Assembly (NCBI RefSeq): GCF_024170005.1
Contig: NZ_JALJXJ010000012.1
Span: forward strand, 124,001 to 188,000
Source of the DNA: Azospirillum lipoferum
GTDB lineage: Bacteria; Pseudomonadota; Alphaproteobacteria; Azospirillales; Azospirillaceae
Direction of reading: 5' to 3'
DNA length: 64,000 bases
The translations under genes and the position numbers were made by a program. This document shows positions 7,880 through 16,816 of the stretch, one piece after another; position 1 is the first letter of the stretch, and each line of letters starts with the position of its first letter. The notes beneath the pieces are model-generated. The model saw nothing but the letters and a program-made list of their open reading frames with translations, was not told the origin of the DNA and searched no databases.

Positions 7880-8920
7880 TCACTCGCCAGCCACCCGCCG
7901 GACGGCAGGGACGAACTCGGTCTCGGCCGACAGATTCCGCACGGTCGCACCGGTATTCCGCCCACGGCACACCATCACCTCCAGCGGCGAGCCGGCCCAG
8001 CGGGTGCGCATCTCGCCGGCCAGCCACTCCGCCTGCGTCGCGTCGCCGACGATGGCAAAGCCGGTCGGCCCCCAGCTGCTCTGCCCGACACCGGCAATGC
8101 CTTCCGCCTCCAGCCAAGCCAGCGCGTCGGCCACCAGGGGGCTGGTGAAGCGCCCCCCCTGGGCTGGAGCGAAATGGTCGCCGACCGTGCGCTGCAACTC
8201 GCCGATGGCCTGTCCGAAACGGTCCACGTCGCCTTCGGCCAGCGCCGGCAGGGCGACCATCAGCATCAGCCGGCAGAGATGCGCCGCGGCATCGGACGGA
8301 AAGGGCGGCAGCCGGCGGAAAGCCTCGGCCTCCGGCACGCCGTGCAGCCCATGGCCGCCGCGATGAAGCAGCAGCAGGATGCGCCAGTCCTCAGGGAAAG
8401 GAGCCCGCGCGATCAGCGGCGGTGCAGCATCCAGTTCGCCCCGGCCGCCGTCCAGCAGCACTCCACCCTGCTCGAAGGCAGCCAGCCCGATGCCGGACCG
8501 GGCACCCCGTTCCAGCGCGCGGGCAAGGTCGCGGGCGGCGGTGCCGCGCCCCTCCAGGCAGACCAGCGCGGCGGCAACGGCAAGGTCCGTCTGCGTGCCC
8601 GAGCCCAAGCCGACATGGGGCGGGATCGCCTCCTCCACCGTCACGGCGACGGCATCGGGCAGACCCGCCTCGCGGCCGAGACGTTCGATGCTGCGACGAA
8701 TGCGGTCGGCCGACGGACCGCTGACGGTCAGACTGTCGGCGGCGCGTGCGCGCAGGGCGATGGTCGGCCGGTCGATGGCGATGCCGAGGCTGCCGAAACG
8801 GCGCCCCAATCCACCATTCAGATCGACGAAGCCGGCATGCAGGCGCGCGGGCGCACGGACCCACACCTCCCCTATCCGATTGCGCTGGTGGCTCATCTGC
8901 ATTCCCTTTGCGCGGGTCAC
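7880..8920 (-). CDS. mptG: Beta-ribofuranosylaminobenzene 5'-phosphate synthase (MptG)
   Basis: A GHMP-kinase-fold enzyme of up to 346 residues that joins PRPP and 4-hydroxybenzoate or p-aminobenzoate in the first dedicated step of tetrahydromethanopterin synthesis. Family evidence: RAPARLHAGFVDLNGGLGRRFGS near the N-terminus (the motif is split by the usual GHMP pattern), the phosphate loop IPPHVGLGSGTQTDLAVA and the C-terminal GVGQSSWGPTGFAI. Starts at 8902 or 8896 (MQMSHQ) are also possible. It is the first gene of the minus-strand operon mptG-mtdB-mch-citG-relay genes and is divergent from fhcB across a 257-base promoter region. Confidence 0.93.
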   Translation of the reverse strand: MTRAKGMQMSHQRNRIGEVWVRAPARLHAGFVDLNGGLGRRFGSLGIAIDRPTIALRARAADSLTVSGPSADRIRRSIERLGREAGLPDAVAVTVEEAIPPHVGLGSGTQTDLAVAAALVCLEGRGTAARDLARALERGARSGIGLAAFEQGGVLLDGGRGELDAAPPLIARAPFPEDWRILLLLHRGGHGLHGVPEAEAFRRLPPFPSDAAAHLCRLMLMVALPALAEGDVDRFGQAIGELQRTVGDHFAPAQGGRFTSPLVADALAWLEAEGIAGVGQSSWGPTGFAIVGDATQAEWLAGEMRTRWAGSPLEVMVCRGRNTGATVRNLSAETEFVPAVRRVAGE

Positions 8921-9177
8921 CGCACAATGTTAGCGTCGTAAACAAAATTGTCCGTAGCGCGAACGAGTACCCGTGCGCGGTAGCCCAAACGGGGTAGTAA
9001 AGAATTCAGGGAGGAAGCCGGGCATGAAGCGATCGCTCTGCCTGTCGGGGACCGACCATGCCCAAGCATATGGCGCCTCAATTCGCGGCCGATGCTTGGA
9101 CGGTTCCCGGCGAAGACCGCTGGCGCCGTTGAGTTCCGCACGCTGACTTCATTCCCTGCTCAGGCGATTGGGGGGCC
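8921..9177. promoter_or_regulatory. Divergent promoter region between mptG and fhcB operons
   Basis: This 257-base gap separates the two outward-facing C1 operons and must carry both promoters. No confident -35/-10 pair was identified. The segment GTTAGCGTC (8929-8937) also occurs upstream of cbbL. A possible 40-codon frame at 9024-9146 with a ribosome-like site is discussed under rejected items. Confidence 0.5.
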
Positions 9178-10443
9178 ATGACCTTCCACCCCGACACTCT
9201 CTGTCCGTTCTGCGGGCTTGGCTGCGGCGACATCGCGATCGACCGGGACGAGTCCGGTATCGTTCCCCGGCCGACCGGATGCCCGCAGGCCGACCGGCTG
9301 TTCCGCCGGTCCGCGGTGGTGCCGACCGATGCCCGGATGAGTGGTGCCGCCGTTTCCTGCGACGTTGCGATCGCCGAAGCGGTCCGGCTGCTGGGGGCGA
9401 GCCGCGCCCCGCTGATCGCCGGGCTGGCCGCCGATGTCGATGGCGTGCTCGCCGCGCTCAGCCTTGCCGAACGCATCGGGGCGACGGTGGACCATGAGCG
9501 GTCCGACGCGCTGTTCCGCAATCTGACGGTCCTGCGCCGCTTCGGCTGGTCGGTGACCACCCTGGCCGAGCTGCGCAACCGCTGCGACCTCGTTCTTGTG
9601 GCCGGACCCGACCCGGCTGCCGCCTTTCCACGCCTGTGGGAACGCTGGGTGGCCCCGGAGCCTGCCTTCGTTCCCGGTGGCGCCAGGAGCGTCGTTTTCC
9701 TGGGTGGGCAGCCGCTGCCGGAGACGGTGCAGTGCCTTGGCAGCCGGATCGAGGAAAGCGGCCTGGACGGGAGCGCAGGCCAGGATCTCGCCAGTATCGT
9801 CGGCAGGTTGCGAACGGCACTGGCGGGACGGACGGCGGAGGACGACCCGATGACGGCATTGGCGGCCCGGCTGCGTGCCGCCCGCTATGCGGTGGTCATC
9901 TGGGCGGCGGGGTTGTTCGACGGGCCGCAGCCGGACCTGATCGTCGAGGGGCTGGTCCGGCTGGTCCGCAGCGTGGATGGCACCACGCGGTGCGCCGGCC
10001 TGCCGCTGTCCGGCGCCGACAATTTGATCGGCGCCAATCAGGCTTGCGGCTGGCGCACCGGCTTTCCTCTGCGCACCGGCTTTGATGGCGGCGCACCACT
10101 GCATGATCCGGAGCGGTTCGCTTGGCAAGCGCGCCTGCGCGATGCCGACGTGACTCTATGGGTCTCCGCCTTCCGTCCGGAGATACCGCCCTTCACCACC
10201 GATGGCGCCGTGATCATGCTGGCTCCGCCGGAGATGGCGGTGACGCCGGAACCGGCGCTGTTCATTCCGGTGGGGACGCCTGGCATCGACCATGGCGGCG
10301 ATGTGTTCCGGGCCGACAGCGTCGTGGCGCTGCATGCGGACGGGCTGATCGACAGGGGGCTGCCCAGCGTGGCCGACGTGATCGGCCGGATGCTGATGGC
10401 TCTGGATCAGCCCACCACTGTCAAGGAGGCCGCCGGATGCTGA
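9178..10443 (+). CDS. fhcB: Formyltransferase/hydrolase complex subunit B (FwdB-like)
   Basis: A 421-residue homologue of archaeal formylmethanofuran dehydrogenase subunit B. In bacteria the Fhc complex hydrolyses the formyl group carried by methylofuran to formate, and the B subunit is thought to have lost redox function. The N-terminus keeps a cysteine cluster (LCPFCGLGCGDI, Cys9, Cys12, Cys16). The middle matches the molybdopterin-enzyme-like fold (SADNLIGANQACGWRTGFPL split across the usual site) and ends with a DVFRADSVV segment. It is the first gene of fhcB-A-D-C; its stop overlaps the fhcA start by 7 bases. Confidence 0.93.
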   Translation: MTFHPDTLCPFCGLGCGDIAIDRDESGIVPRPTGCPQADRLFRRSAVVPTDARMSGAAVSCDVAIAEAVRLLGASRAPLIAGLAADVDGVLAALSLAERIGATVDHERSDALFRNLTVLRRFGWSVTTLAELRNRCDLVLVAGPDPAAAFPRLWERWVAPEPAFVPGGARSVVFLGGQPLPETVQCLGSRIEESGLDGSAGQDLASIVGRLRTALAGRTAEDDPMTALAARLRAARYAVVIWAAGLFDGPQPDLIVEGLVRLVRSVDGTTRCAGLPLSGADNLIGANQACGWRTGFPLRTGFDGGAPLHDPERFAWQARLRDADVTLWVSAFRPEIPPFTTDGAVIMLAPPEMAVTPEPALFIPVGTPGIDHGGDVFRADSVVALHADGLIDRGLPSVADVIGRMLMALDQPTTVKEAAGC

Positions 10444-12113
10444 CGAAGCTCACCGGCGGACGGCTGTTCGACCCGGCCAACGGGCGGCATGGCGAAGTCG
10501 AAGACCTGTGGCTGCACGACGACCGTGTCGTTGCCGATCCGGGGCCAGGGGCCATCCCCGACGCGGTGCATGACGTGACCGGCAAGGTGGTGATGGCCGG
10601 CGCCATCGACATCCACAGCCACATCGCCGGCGGCAAGGTCAACCTCGCCCGCCTGCTGATGGGGGAGGAGCATGAGCAACACCGCTTCGCCGGCCATGCC
10701 TGCGGTTGCGACAGGATCGGGGGCGGCAGCGGCATCGCCACGCCCTCCACCCACACCACCGGCGCCCGCTATATCGAGATGGGATTCACCGCCGCCTTCG
10801 AGCCGGCGATGCTGGGATCCAACGCCCGGCATGCCCATCTGGAGATGAGCGACATCCCCTACATCGACACCGGCGGCTATCTGGTGCTGGGGAACGACGA
10901 CTTCCTGCTGGACCTGATCGCCACCAATGCCGGGCAGGCAGCGGTCAACGACTATGTCGCCTGGATGCTGACGGCAACGCAGAGCCTTGCCGTCAAAGTG
11001 GTCAATCCCGGCGGCATCAACGCCTTCAAGTTCAACGCCCGTACCCTCGACCTCGACGAGGCGGGCCCCCATTACGGCGTCACCCCGCGCAGCGTCCTGA
11101 CCGTGCTGGCCCGCGCGGTGTACGAGCTTGGGCTGCCCCACCCGCTGCATGTCCATGGCTGCAACCTGGGCGTTCCCGGCAATGTGGCGACGACTCTCGA
11201 CACCATCCAGGCCGCGTCGGGCCTGCCGATGCACATGACGCACATCCAGTTCCACAGCTACGACACGGCGGGCGACCGCAAATTCTCCTCCGGCGCCGCG
11301 GCGCTGGCGGAGGCGATCAACCGGACACCGACCCTGTCGGTGGACATCGGGCAGGTGATGTTCGGCCAGACGGTGACCGCGTCGGCCGACACCATGGCGC
11401 AGCGCCATACAGCACCGCTGGCCCATCCGCGCAAATGGCTGGCGATGGACATCGAATGCGATGCCGGATGCGGGGTGGTGCCCTTCCGCTACCGCGACAA
11501 ATCCTATGTCAACGCGCTGCAATGGGCGATCGGGCTGGAGCTGTTCCTGCTGCTCGACGATCCCTGGCGCGTGTTCCTGACCACCGACCACCCCAACGGC
11601 GCGCCCTTCACCTTCTATCCGGAGTTGATCCGGCTGCTGATGGATCGCGATTACCGGCTGGCGAAGCTGGCGGAAATCCATCCCGACGCGCCGGCCAACA
11701 CCACGCTGGGTTCGATTGCACGCGAATACACGCTGGCGGAGATCGCAGTCATGACCCGCGCAGCGCCGGCCCGCATCCTGGGGCTTGCCGACCGCGGCCA
11801 TCTGGCGCCCGGCGCTTCGGCCGACGTCACCGTCTATAGCGACCTGCCCGACCGGCGCGCCATGTTCGAGCGGCCGGACCTCGTCTTCAAGAGCGGCCGG
11901 CTGGTGGTGCGCGACGGGGCGCTGGTGGCGATGGCGCGGGGCTGCACCCATGTCGTCCGCCCCGGCTTCGACGATCTGATCGAGCGCCGCATCGCCCGCC
12001 ATTTCGACGAGCGGATCGGCCTGCCGATCAAGCATTTCCGCATCCGGGACGCAGAGATCCGCCACGGCGCCGGTCCGCAGCTCCACCCCTGCCGGCGGCG
12101 GGAGGTGCCGTGA
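10437..12113 (+). CDS. fhcA: Formyltransferase/hydrolase complex subunit A (FwdA-like amidohydrolase)
   Basis: A 558-residue amidohydrolase-superfamily protein that carries the hydrolytic site of the Fhc complex, releasing formate from formyl-methylofuran. Metal-binding signatures are present: DIHSHIAGG (His60 and His62), HPLHVHGCNLG, HMTHIQFHSY and TTDHPNGAPF. The start codon at 10437 sits within the last codons of fhcB (GGATGCTGA), while longer in-frame extensions lie inside fhcB. The GTG/ATG start of fhcD overlaps its stop. Length agrees with known bacterial FhcA. Confidence 0.95.
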   Translation: MLTKLTGGRLFDPANGRHGEVEDLWLHDDRVVADPGPGAIPDAVHDVTGKVVMAGAIDIHSHIAGGKVNLARLLMGEEHEQHRFAGHACGCDRIGGGSGIATPSTHTTGARYIEMGFTAAFEPAMLGSNARHAHLEMSDIPYIDTGGYLVLGNDDFLLDLIATNAGQAAVNDYVAWMLTATQSLAVKVVNPGGINAFKFNARTLDLDEAGPHYGVTPRSVLTVLARAVYELGLPHPLHVHGCNLGVPGNVATTLDTIQAASGLPMHMTHIQFHSYDTAGDRKFSSGAAALAEAINRTPTLSVDIGQVMFGQTVTASADTMAQRHTAPLAHPRKWLAMDIECDAGCGVVPFRYRDKSYVNALQWAIGLELFLLLDDPWRVFLTTDHPNGAPFTFYPELIRLLMDRDYRLAKLAEIHPDAPANTTLGSIAREYTLAEIAVMTRAAPARILGLADRGHLAPGASADVTVYSDLPDRRAMFERPDLVFKSGRLVVRDGALVAMARGCTHVVRPGFDDLIERRIARHFDERIGLPIKHFRIRDAEIRHGAGPQLHPCRRREVP

Positions 12114-13024
12114 TGGCGGAGATGCACATCAACGGCGTGCGCATCGAGGACACCTTTGCCGAGGCGTTTCCGATGACCTACACGCGGCTGGTCATCACCG
12201 CCGACACGCCCGCCTGGGTGGAGGCGGCGACGTCCAGCCTGACCGGTTTCGCCACCTCCGTCATCGGCTGCGGCTGCGAGGCGGCGGTGGAGCGCCTGCT
12301 GACGCCGGAGGAGACGCCGGACGGCCGACCGGGTGCGGCGGTGCTGATCTTCGGCATGTCCACCGGCGACCTCGCCAAGCTGGTGGTCAACCGGGTCGGA
12401 CAGTGCATCATGACCTCGCCGGGGTCGGCCTGCTATGCCGGGCTTCTGGAGGGGAGCAAGCGCATTCCGCTCGGCGACGGCCTGCGCTATTTCGGCGACG
12501 GGCACCAGATCGCCAAGAAGTTCGGCGACCGCCGTTTCTGGCGCCTGCCGGTGATGGATGGCGAGTTCGTCTGCGAGGACAGCGTCGCCGTGGCCAAAGG
12601 CATCGGCGGCGGCAATTTCCTGATCCTGGCCGCCAGCCACCGCCAGTGCCTTGCCGCGGCGGAGGCGGCGGTGGCAGCGATCCGGCCGCTGCCCGGCGTG
12701 ATCCTGCCCTTTCCCGGCGGGGTGGTGCGTTCAGGATCCAAGGTGGGGTCGAGATACAAGGCGCTGATCGCCTCCACCAACACGCGCTTCTGCCCGACCC
12801 TGCGGGCGGTGGAGCCGGAAACGCTGCTGACCCCGGACGTCGAGGCGGTGCTGGAGCTGGTGCTGGACGGCTCCGACGAGGCGGCGATCCGCACCGGCAT
12901 GCGCGCCGGCATCGCCGCCGCCGCGGCAGGCGGAACGGCGGCCGGGGTGCTGGCGATCACCGCCGGAAATTACGGCGGAAAGCTGGGGCCGCACCATTTC
13001 CACCTCCACGAGGTGATGGCATGA
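12110..13024 (+). CDS. fhcD: Formylmethanofuran-tetrahydromethanopterin formyltransferase (Ftr/FhcD)
   Basis: A 303-304 residue enzyme moving the formyl group from formyl-H4MPT to methylofuran within the Fhc complex. It is recognised from INGVRIEDTFAEAFPM, SVIGCGCEAAVE, CIMTSPGSACYAGL, KKFGDRRFWRLPVMDGEF and the C-terminal GNYGGKLGPHHFHLHE. Translation may begin at the GTG at 12110 or the ATG at 12113; GGAGG at 12101-12105 serves either. It overlaps fhcA and, at its 3' end, fhcC by four bases, so subunit ratios are probably set by coupling. Confidence 0.96.
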   Translation: MMAEMHINGVRIEDTFAEAFPMTYTRLVITADTPAWVEAATSSLTGFATSVIGCGCEAAVERLLTPEETPDGRPGAAVLIFGMSTGDLAKLVVNRVGQCIMTSPGSACYAGLLEGSKRIPLGDGLRYFGDGHQIAKKFGDRRFWRLPVMDGEFVCEDSVAVAKGIGGGNFLILAASHRQCLAAAEAAVAAIRPLPGVILPFPGGVVRSGSKVGSRYKALIASTNTRFCPTLRAVEPETLLTPDVEAVLELVLDGSDEAAIRTGMRAGIAAAAAGGTAAGVLAITAGNYGGKLGPHHFHLHEVMA

Positions 13025-13776
13025 GCGGCATGACCCTGACCTTCCGCGGCGACGCCGGAACCATAGTGGACATGTCCGCCCTGCTGCCGGACCGGTTGGC
13101 GGGGCTGACGGCGGTGGAGGTTGCCGGGCTGCCGCTGCCCTGCGGCGGCGGGGTGGCGACCGTCGGCGGGATGTTCGAGGTGTCAGCGGGCGATGCCGCC
13201 GAGGGCCTGCTGATCCGGCCGGGACAAGCCGTCCTGCATCGCGTCGGTGCCGGCATGGCGTCCGGGCGTATCCTGGTGGAGGGCGACGCCGGCAGCCATG
13301 CGGGGGCCGGGATGAGCGGCGGGCTTCTGCGCATCACGGGCAATGCCGGCGACGCGCTGGGAGGTGCCCTGCCCGGCCTGCCGTCGGGAATGCGCGGCGG
13401 ACTGATCAGCGTCGGCGGCAGCGCCGGGGATCGGGTGGCGGAGCGGATGCGGCGGGGGATCGTGGTCGTCGATGGTGTGGTCGGCGCCTATGCAGCCGGC
13501 TTCATGGTCGCCGGGACGCTCGCCGCTGGTGGCGGTTGCGGCCCGCATCCGGGATTCGGTATGCGGCGCGGCACGCTGCTGCTGGGGCAGCCGCAGGACA
13601 CGGTGCCCCAAGGCTTCGCCGACGGCGGCACGCGCGACTGGCTGTTCCTGCACCTGCTGCGGCGCGCGCTGGAGGGAACCGGAAGCTGGTTCGAGCGCGC
13701 GGGCACCACCCGCGCCCATCGGTTCATCGGCGACCTTGCGGAAGGAGGGCATGGTGAGATTCTGGCGATGGCCTGA
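13021..13776 (+). CDS. fhcC: Formyltransferase/hydrolase complex subunit C (FwdC-like)
   Basis: A 251-residue protein of the FwdC/GltS beta-helix type, made of repeated glycine-rich turns (GDAGSHAGAGMSGG, GNAGDALGGALPG, GSAGDRVAERMRRG, then GGGCGPHPGFGMRRG). The family forms the scaffold of formylmethanofuran dehydrogenase and of the bacterial Fhc complex. The ATG at 13021 overlaps the fhcD stop. The last 26 bases overlap the start of the next gene, so the PQQ-system binding protein is likely translated from the same message. Confidence 0.92.
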   Translation: MSGMTLTFRGDAGTIVDMSALLPDRLAGLTAVEVAGLPLPCGGGVATVGGMFEVSAGDAAEGLLIRPGQAVLHRVGAGMASGRILVEGDAGSHAGAGMSGGLLRITGNAGDALGGALPGLPSGMRGGLISVGGSAGDRVAERMRRGIVVVDGVVGAYAAGFMVAGTLAAGGGCGPHPGFGMRRGTLLLGQPQDTVPQGFADGGTRDWLFLHLLRRALEGTGSWFERAGTTRAHRFIGDLAEGGHGEILAMA

Positions 13777-15016
13777 ACGACGATCCGACTTATCGACAGC
13801 GGGACGGCGCCTCACGGCCGCCGCCCTGCCGGTCATCGGGCTGCTGGCCCTCGCACCACCGGCGGTGGCTCAGCCGGCCAGCCCGGAAGCCGGTCCGACG
13901 GTGATGCTGATCGGCTATCTCGCCCGCCAGGAGGATCCGCGCACACCGCTGAGCTTCCTGGAACCGGTCGCGACCGACGAAGGGCTTCAGGGCGCCCGGC
14001 TGGCGCTCGCCGACAACAACACCACGGGCGTGTTCCTGAAGCAAAGCTACCGGCTGGTGGAACAGGTTCTGCCGCAGGACGGCGATATCGCCGCCGGGGT
14101 GAAGGCTCTGGCCGACGAGGGGGTGCGCTTCGTCGTCGCCGACCTGCCTGCCGATGCGCTGCTCGCCGCCGCCGACCAGCCGGAAGCCAAATCCATGCTG
14201 CTGTTCAACGCGCGCGCCACCGACGATGCGCTGCGCAACGAGCAATGCCGCGCCAACATCCTGCACACCGCCCCCAGCCGGCGCATGCTGGCCGATGCGC
14301 TGGCGCAATATCTTGCCTGGAAAAAATGGCCGCGCTGGAGCCTGCTGACCGGCCGCGATCCCGGCGACACGCTCTATGCCGAGGCCGTCCGCCGCGCCGC
14401 CAAGCGCTTTGGCGGCAAGATCGTCGCCGAGAAATCCTGGACCTTCGATACGGGTAACCGCCGCACCGACACCGGCGTAACCACCATACAATCCGACATC
14501 CCGCTCGCCACCCAGGGGCCGGATTACGACGTGCTGGTCGTGGCCGACGAGGCAGGCGATTTCGGCGACTATCTCGATGGGCGTACCTGGTACCCCCGCC
14601 CGGTCGCCGGCACCCAGGGATTGACCGCTACCGCGTGGTCACGGGTGAACGAGCAGTGGGGCGGCACCCAGTTGCAAAGCCGGTTCGAAAAGCTGGCCGG
14701 CCGCTGGATGACGCAACGCGACTATGCAGCTTGGCTGGCGGTTCGCAGCGTCGGGGAGGCGGCGGCCCGCACCAACGCCACCGGCTTCGGCGACCTGACC
14801 GGCTATCTGCACGGTCCCGATTTCGAACTGGCCGGCTTCAAGGGAGAAGCACTGTCCTTCCGCGCCTGGGACGGGCAGATGCGCCAGCCCATCCTGATCG
14901 CCGGGCCACGGATGCTGGTCTCGGTATCGCCGCAGGAGGGATTCCTGCATCCGGTGACGCCTCTCGACACGCTCGGCGACGATGCGCCGGAAAGCAAATG
15001 CCGTCTCAACCGATAA
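13751..15016 (+). CDS. ABC-type substrate-binding protein of the PQQ-dependent alcohol dehydrogenase system
   Basis: A 421-residue exported protein: a positively charged N-terminus, a hydrophobic signal (LPVIGLLALAPPAVAQ) and then a branched-chain amino acid receptor-like fold (VMLIGYLARQEDPRTPLSF, ARLALADNNTTGVFLKQSY). This variant family occurs beside PQQ alcohol dehydrogenases together with an ABC ATPase and permease; the ligand is unknown. The start at 13751 has GAAGGAGGG just upstream. Partner ABC genes lie about 5 kb away at 20801-22401 rather than adjacent, with cofactor genes between them. Confidence 0.88.
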   Translation: MVRFWRWPERRSDLSTAGRRLTAAALPVIGLLALAPPAVAQPASPEAGPTVMLIGYLARQEDPRTPLSFLEPVATDEGLQGARLALADNNTTGVFLKQSYRLVEQVLPQDGDIAAGVKALADEGVRFVVADLPADALLAAADQPEAKSMLLFNARATDDALRNEQCRANILHTAPSRRMLADALAQYLAWKKWPRWSLLTGRDPGDTLYAEAVRRAAKRFGGKIVAEKSWTFDTGNRRTDTGVTTIQSDIPLATQGPDYDVLVVADEAGDFGDYLDGRTWYPRPVAGTQGLTATAWSRVNEQWGGTQLQSRFEKLAGRWMTQRDYAAWLAVRSVGEAAARTNATGFGDLTGYLHGPDFELAGFKGEALSFRAWDGQMRQPILIAGPRMLVSVSPQEGFLHPVTPLDTLGDDAPESKCRLNR

Positions 15017-15030
15017 GGGCGGACCATACC

Positions 15031-16005
15031 ATGCGATTCCTGCTGTCCTGCACCCTGCTGCTTCTCGCCGGCCCGGTCCTCGTCGCCGAGCCGGTCCTTG
15101 CCGAAACGATTTTCGTGTCCAACGAGAAGGACAACCAGATCGCCGTTGTCGACGGCGACAGCCTTCAGATCAAAAACAAGATCAAGGTCGGCCGCCGCCC
15201 GCGCGGCATCACGCTGAGCGCCGACGGAACGCAGCTCTATGTCTGCGTCGGCGACGACAACCGCATCGACGTGGTCGACATCGCCAGCGGCAAGATCGTC
15301 CACACCCTGCCGTCCGGCCCCGATCCGGAGCTGTTCGTGCTGTCGCCGGACGGGAAGAAGCTGTATGTCGCCAACGAGAACGACAACATGGTGACGGTGA
15401 TCGACGTCGCCGACCGCAAGGCCATCGGCAACATCCAGGTCGGCGTCGAGCCGGAGGGCATGGGGATCAGCCCCGACGGCAAGATTCTGGTCAACACCTC
15501 CGAAACCACCAACATGGCGCACTTCATCGATACCGAGAAACATAGCGTCGTCGGCAATGTGCTGGTGGACAGCCGGCCGCGCGTCGCCCGCTTCACCGAT
15601 GACGGCAAGCAGGTCTGGGTGTCGAGCGAGATCGGCGGCACGGTCAGCGTGATCGACGCGGCGGCGCTCAAGGTGATCAAGAAGATCCGCTTCGAGGTCA
15701 CCGGCGTTCGCCGCGAAGCGATCCAGGCCGTCGGTATCCAGATGACGAAAGACGGCAAGCGGGCCTTCGTGGCGTTGGGACCGGCCAACCGCATCGCCGA
15801 GATCGATACCGACAGTTTCGAAGTGAAGCGCTATTTCCTGGTCGGGCAACGGGTCTGGAACCTTGCCTTCTCGCCCGACGAGAAGCGGCTCTACACCACC
15901 AACGGCATCAGCAACGACCTGTCAGTGATCGATCTGGAACGCAACAAGGTGATCAAGAGCATCCCGGTCGGCGGTGCGCCCTGGGGCATTGTCGTCAAAC
16001 CGTGA
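15031..16005 (+). CDS. PQQ-dependent catabolism-associated YVTN beta-propeller protein
   Basis: A 324-residue secreted beta-propeller. A signal peptide (FLLSCTLLLLAGPVLVAEP) precedes about seven repeats of the YVTN type, for example IFVSNEKDNQIAVVD, LYVCVGDDNRIDVVD, LYVANENDNMVTVID and LYTTNGISNDLSVID. The family accompanies PQQ alcohol dehydrogenase systems; the function is unproven, with a scaffold or cofactor-delivery role as speculation. It starts 14 bases after the substrate-binding protein gene. No catalytic residues can be identified. Confidence 0.88.
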   Translation: MRFLLSCTLLLLAGPVLVAEPVLAETIFVSNEKDNQIAVVDGDSLQIKNKIKVGRRPRGITLSADGTQLYVCVGDDNRIDVVDIASGKIVHTLPSGPDPELFVLSPDGKKLYVANENDNMVTVIDVADRKAIGNIQVGVEPEGMGISPDGKILVNTSETTNMAHFIDTEKHSVVGNVLVDSRPRVARFTDDGKQVWVSSEIGGTVSVIDAAALKVIKKIRFEVTGVRREAIQAVGIQMTKDGKRAFVALGPANRIAEIDTDSFEVKRYFLVGQRVWNLAFSPDEKRLYTTNGISNDLSVIDLERNKVIKSIPVGGAPWGIVVKP

Positions 16006-16020
16006 GGTGGCGGAACCCGT

Positions 16021-16037
16021 AACCGGATAGACCGGTT
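16021..16037 (+). terminator. Small hairpin after the beta-propeller gene
   Basis: AACCGG and CCGGTT form a perfect 6-base stem with a 5-base loop 15 bases after the beta-propeller stop. There is no T-run, so it could act as an mRNA-stabilising hairpin or weak terminator. Confidence 0.35.
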
Positions 16038-16144
16038 GATGGGGATGGCCGGGTGCGTCGGCAGACCGTCGACGATGGCCCGACGCAGCACGCGGCAGGA
16101 CTGTCCTGATCCGCGTCGCCAGGATTGTCCATCCCCGGAGACAC

Positions 16145-16513
16145 ATGATGAAACGCTTCACGACCCTACCCCTGAGGGGCCTTGCACTGGCTGCGGGCCT
16201 TGCGTTTGCTGCGCTGCCGGCTTCCGCGCAATCCAGCGGCACCGCCACTGACAGTTCCACAAATACCCAGAACGCCCCGGCCGGGACCACCGGACAACTG
16301 CCGCCCGACTCGCTGCCCGGCAAGCGCCAGGGCGCCATCGGCGGGGCTCCGGTCCCTCAGGAGAGTTCCGGCTCCTCAACCGATGGAACCGCGTCTCCGA
16401 CGGGGCAATTGCCGGGTGGCTCGCTGCAACAGGAAAGGCAGGGTGTAATCGGCGGAGCCCCGGTCACCCAAGGTGGCTCGGGCCAATCGAGCGGCAAGCA
16501 GGATAACCAGTAA
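16145..16513 (+). CDS. Secreted low-complexity protein with an internal repeat
   Basis: A 122-residue protein with a signal peptide (LALAAGLAFAALPASAQ) and a mature part rich in Ser, Gly, Thr, Gln and Pro, predicted to be disordered. Two imperfect copies of a unit of about 40 residues are visible: GQLPPDSLPGKRQGAIGGAP and GQLPGGSLQQERQGVIGGAP, each followed by a Ser/Gly-rich linker. No enzyme motif is present. It lies between the beta-propeller gene and fae with gaps of 139 and 303 bases. Its role in C1 metabolism is unknown. Start is ATG 16145 or 16148. Confidence 0.65.
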   Translation: MMKRFTTLPLRGLALAAGLAFAALPASAQSSGTATDSSTNTQNAPAGTTGQLPPDSLPGKRQGAIGGAPVPQESSGSSTDGTASPTGQLPGGSLQQERQGVIGGAPVTQGGSGQSSGKQDNQ

Positions 16514-16653
16514 GCGGGACCAATCCCGGCTTCCTGACGTCTTCGCGGCCGCCGCCCTCCCAAAGACGAGGTAGTATCGTCCGAAAGGCCGTGCCATCCC
16601 GGTTTGGCGTCGGACAGCGGAAAAGCGGCGGCTGCGATTTCAAGTTACTCCGG

Positions 16654-16685
16654 CTCTCTTTTGAGAGTTTGTTGGCAAAACAAAC
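16654..16685. promoter_or_regulatory. Two adjacent inverted repeats upstream of fae
   Basis: CTCTC-TTTT-GAGAG (16654-16667) is followed directly by GTTTGTT-GGCAA-AACAAAC (16667-16685), sharing one base. Both are perfect palindromes in an otherwise AT-shifted intergenic stretch of 303 bases (16514-16816) that ends at fae. They may be operator sites or a transcript hairpin; no known regulator motif was recognised. The rest of the gap shows no gene. Confidence 0.4.
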
Positions 16686-16816
16686 AAGATGTCATAATGT
16701 AGGCCGTGACCGACGCCGTGGCCGCAGCTATCCGGCCATCAATCATGCTGGATCGACATGCCCGCATGACCGCGACGGTCCTCCAATGATTTCAAAATCC
16801 ATGGGAGAAAGCGGCG

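Noticed and set aside
8929..8937. GTTAGCGTC shared with the cbbL upstream region (43328-43336)
   Set aside because: Nine bases can recur by chance in 64 kb. Worth noting but not strong enough to call an operator.
9024..9146. A 40-codon frame with GGGAGGAAG ahead of its ATG in the mptG-fhcB gap
   Set aside because: The peptide is Arg/Ser-rich with no recognisable motif, and it lies in a promoter region. Without conservation data it is not supported as a gene.
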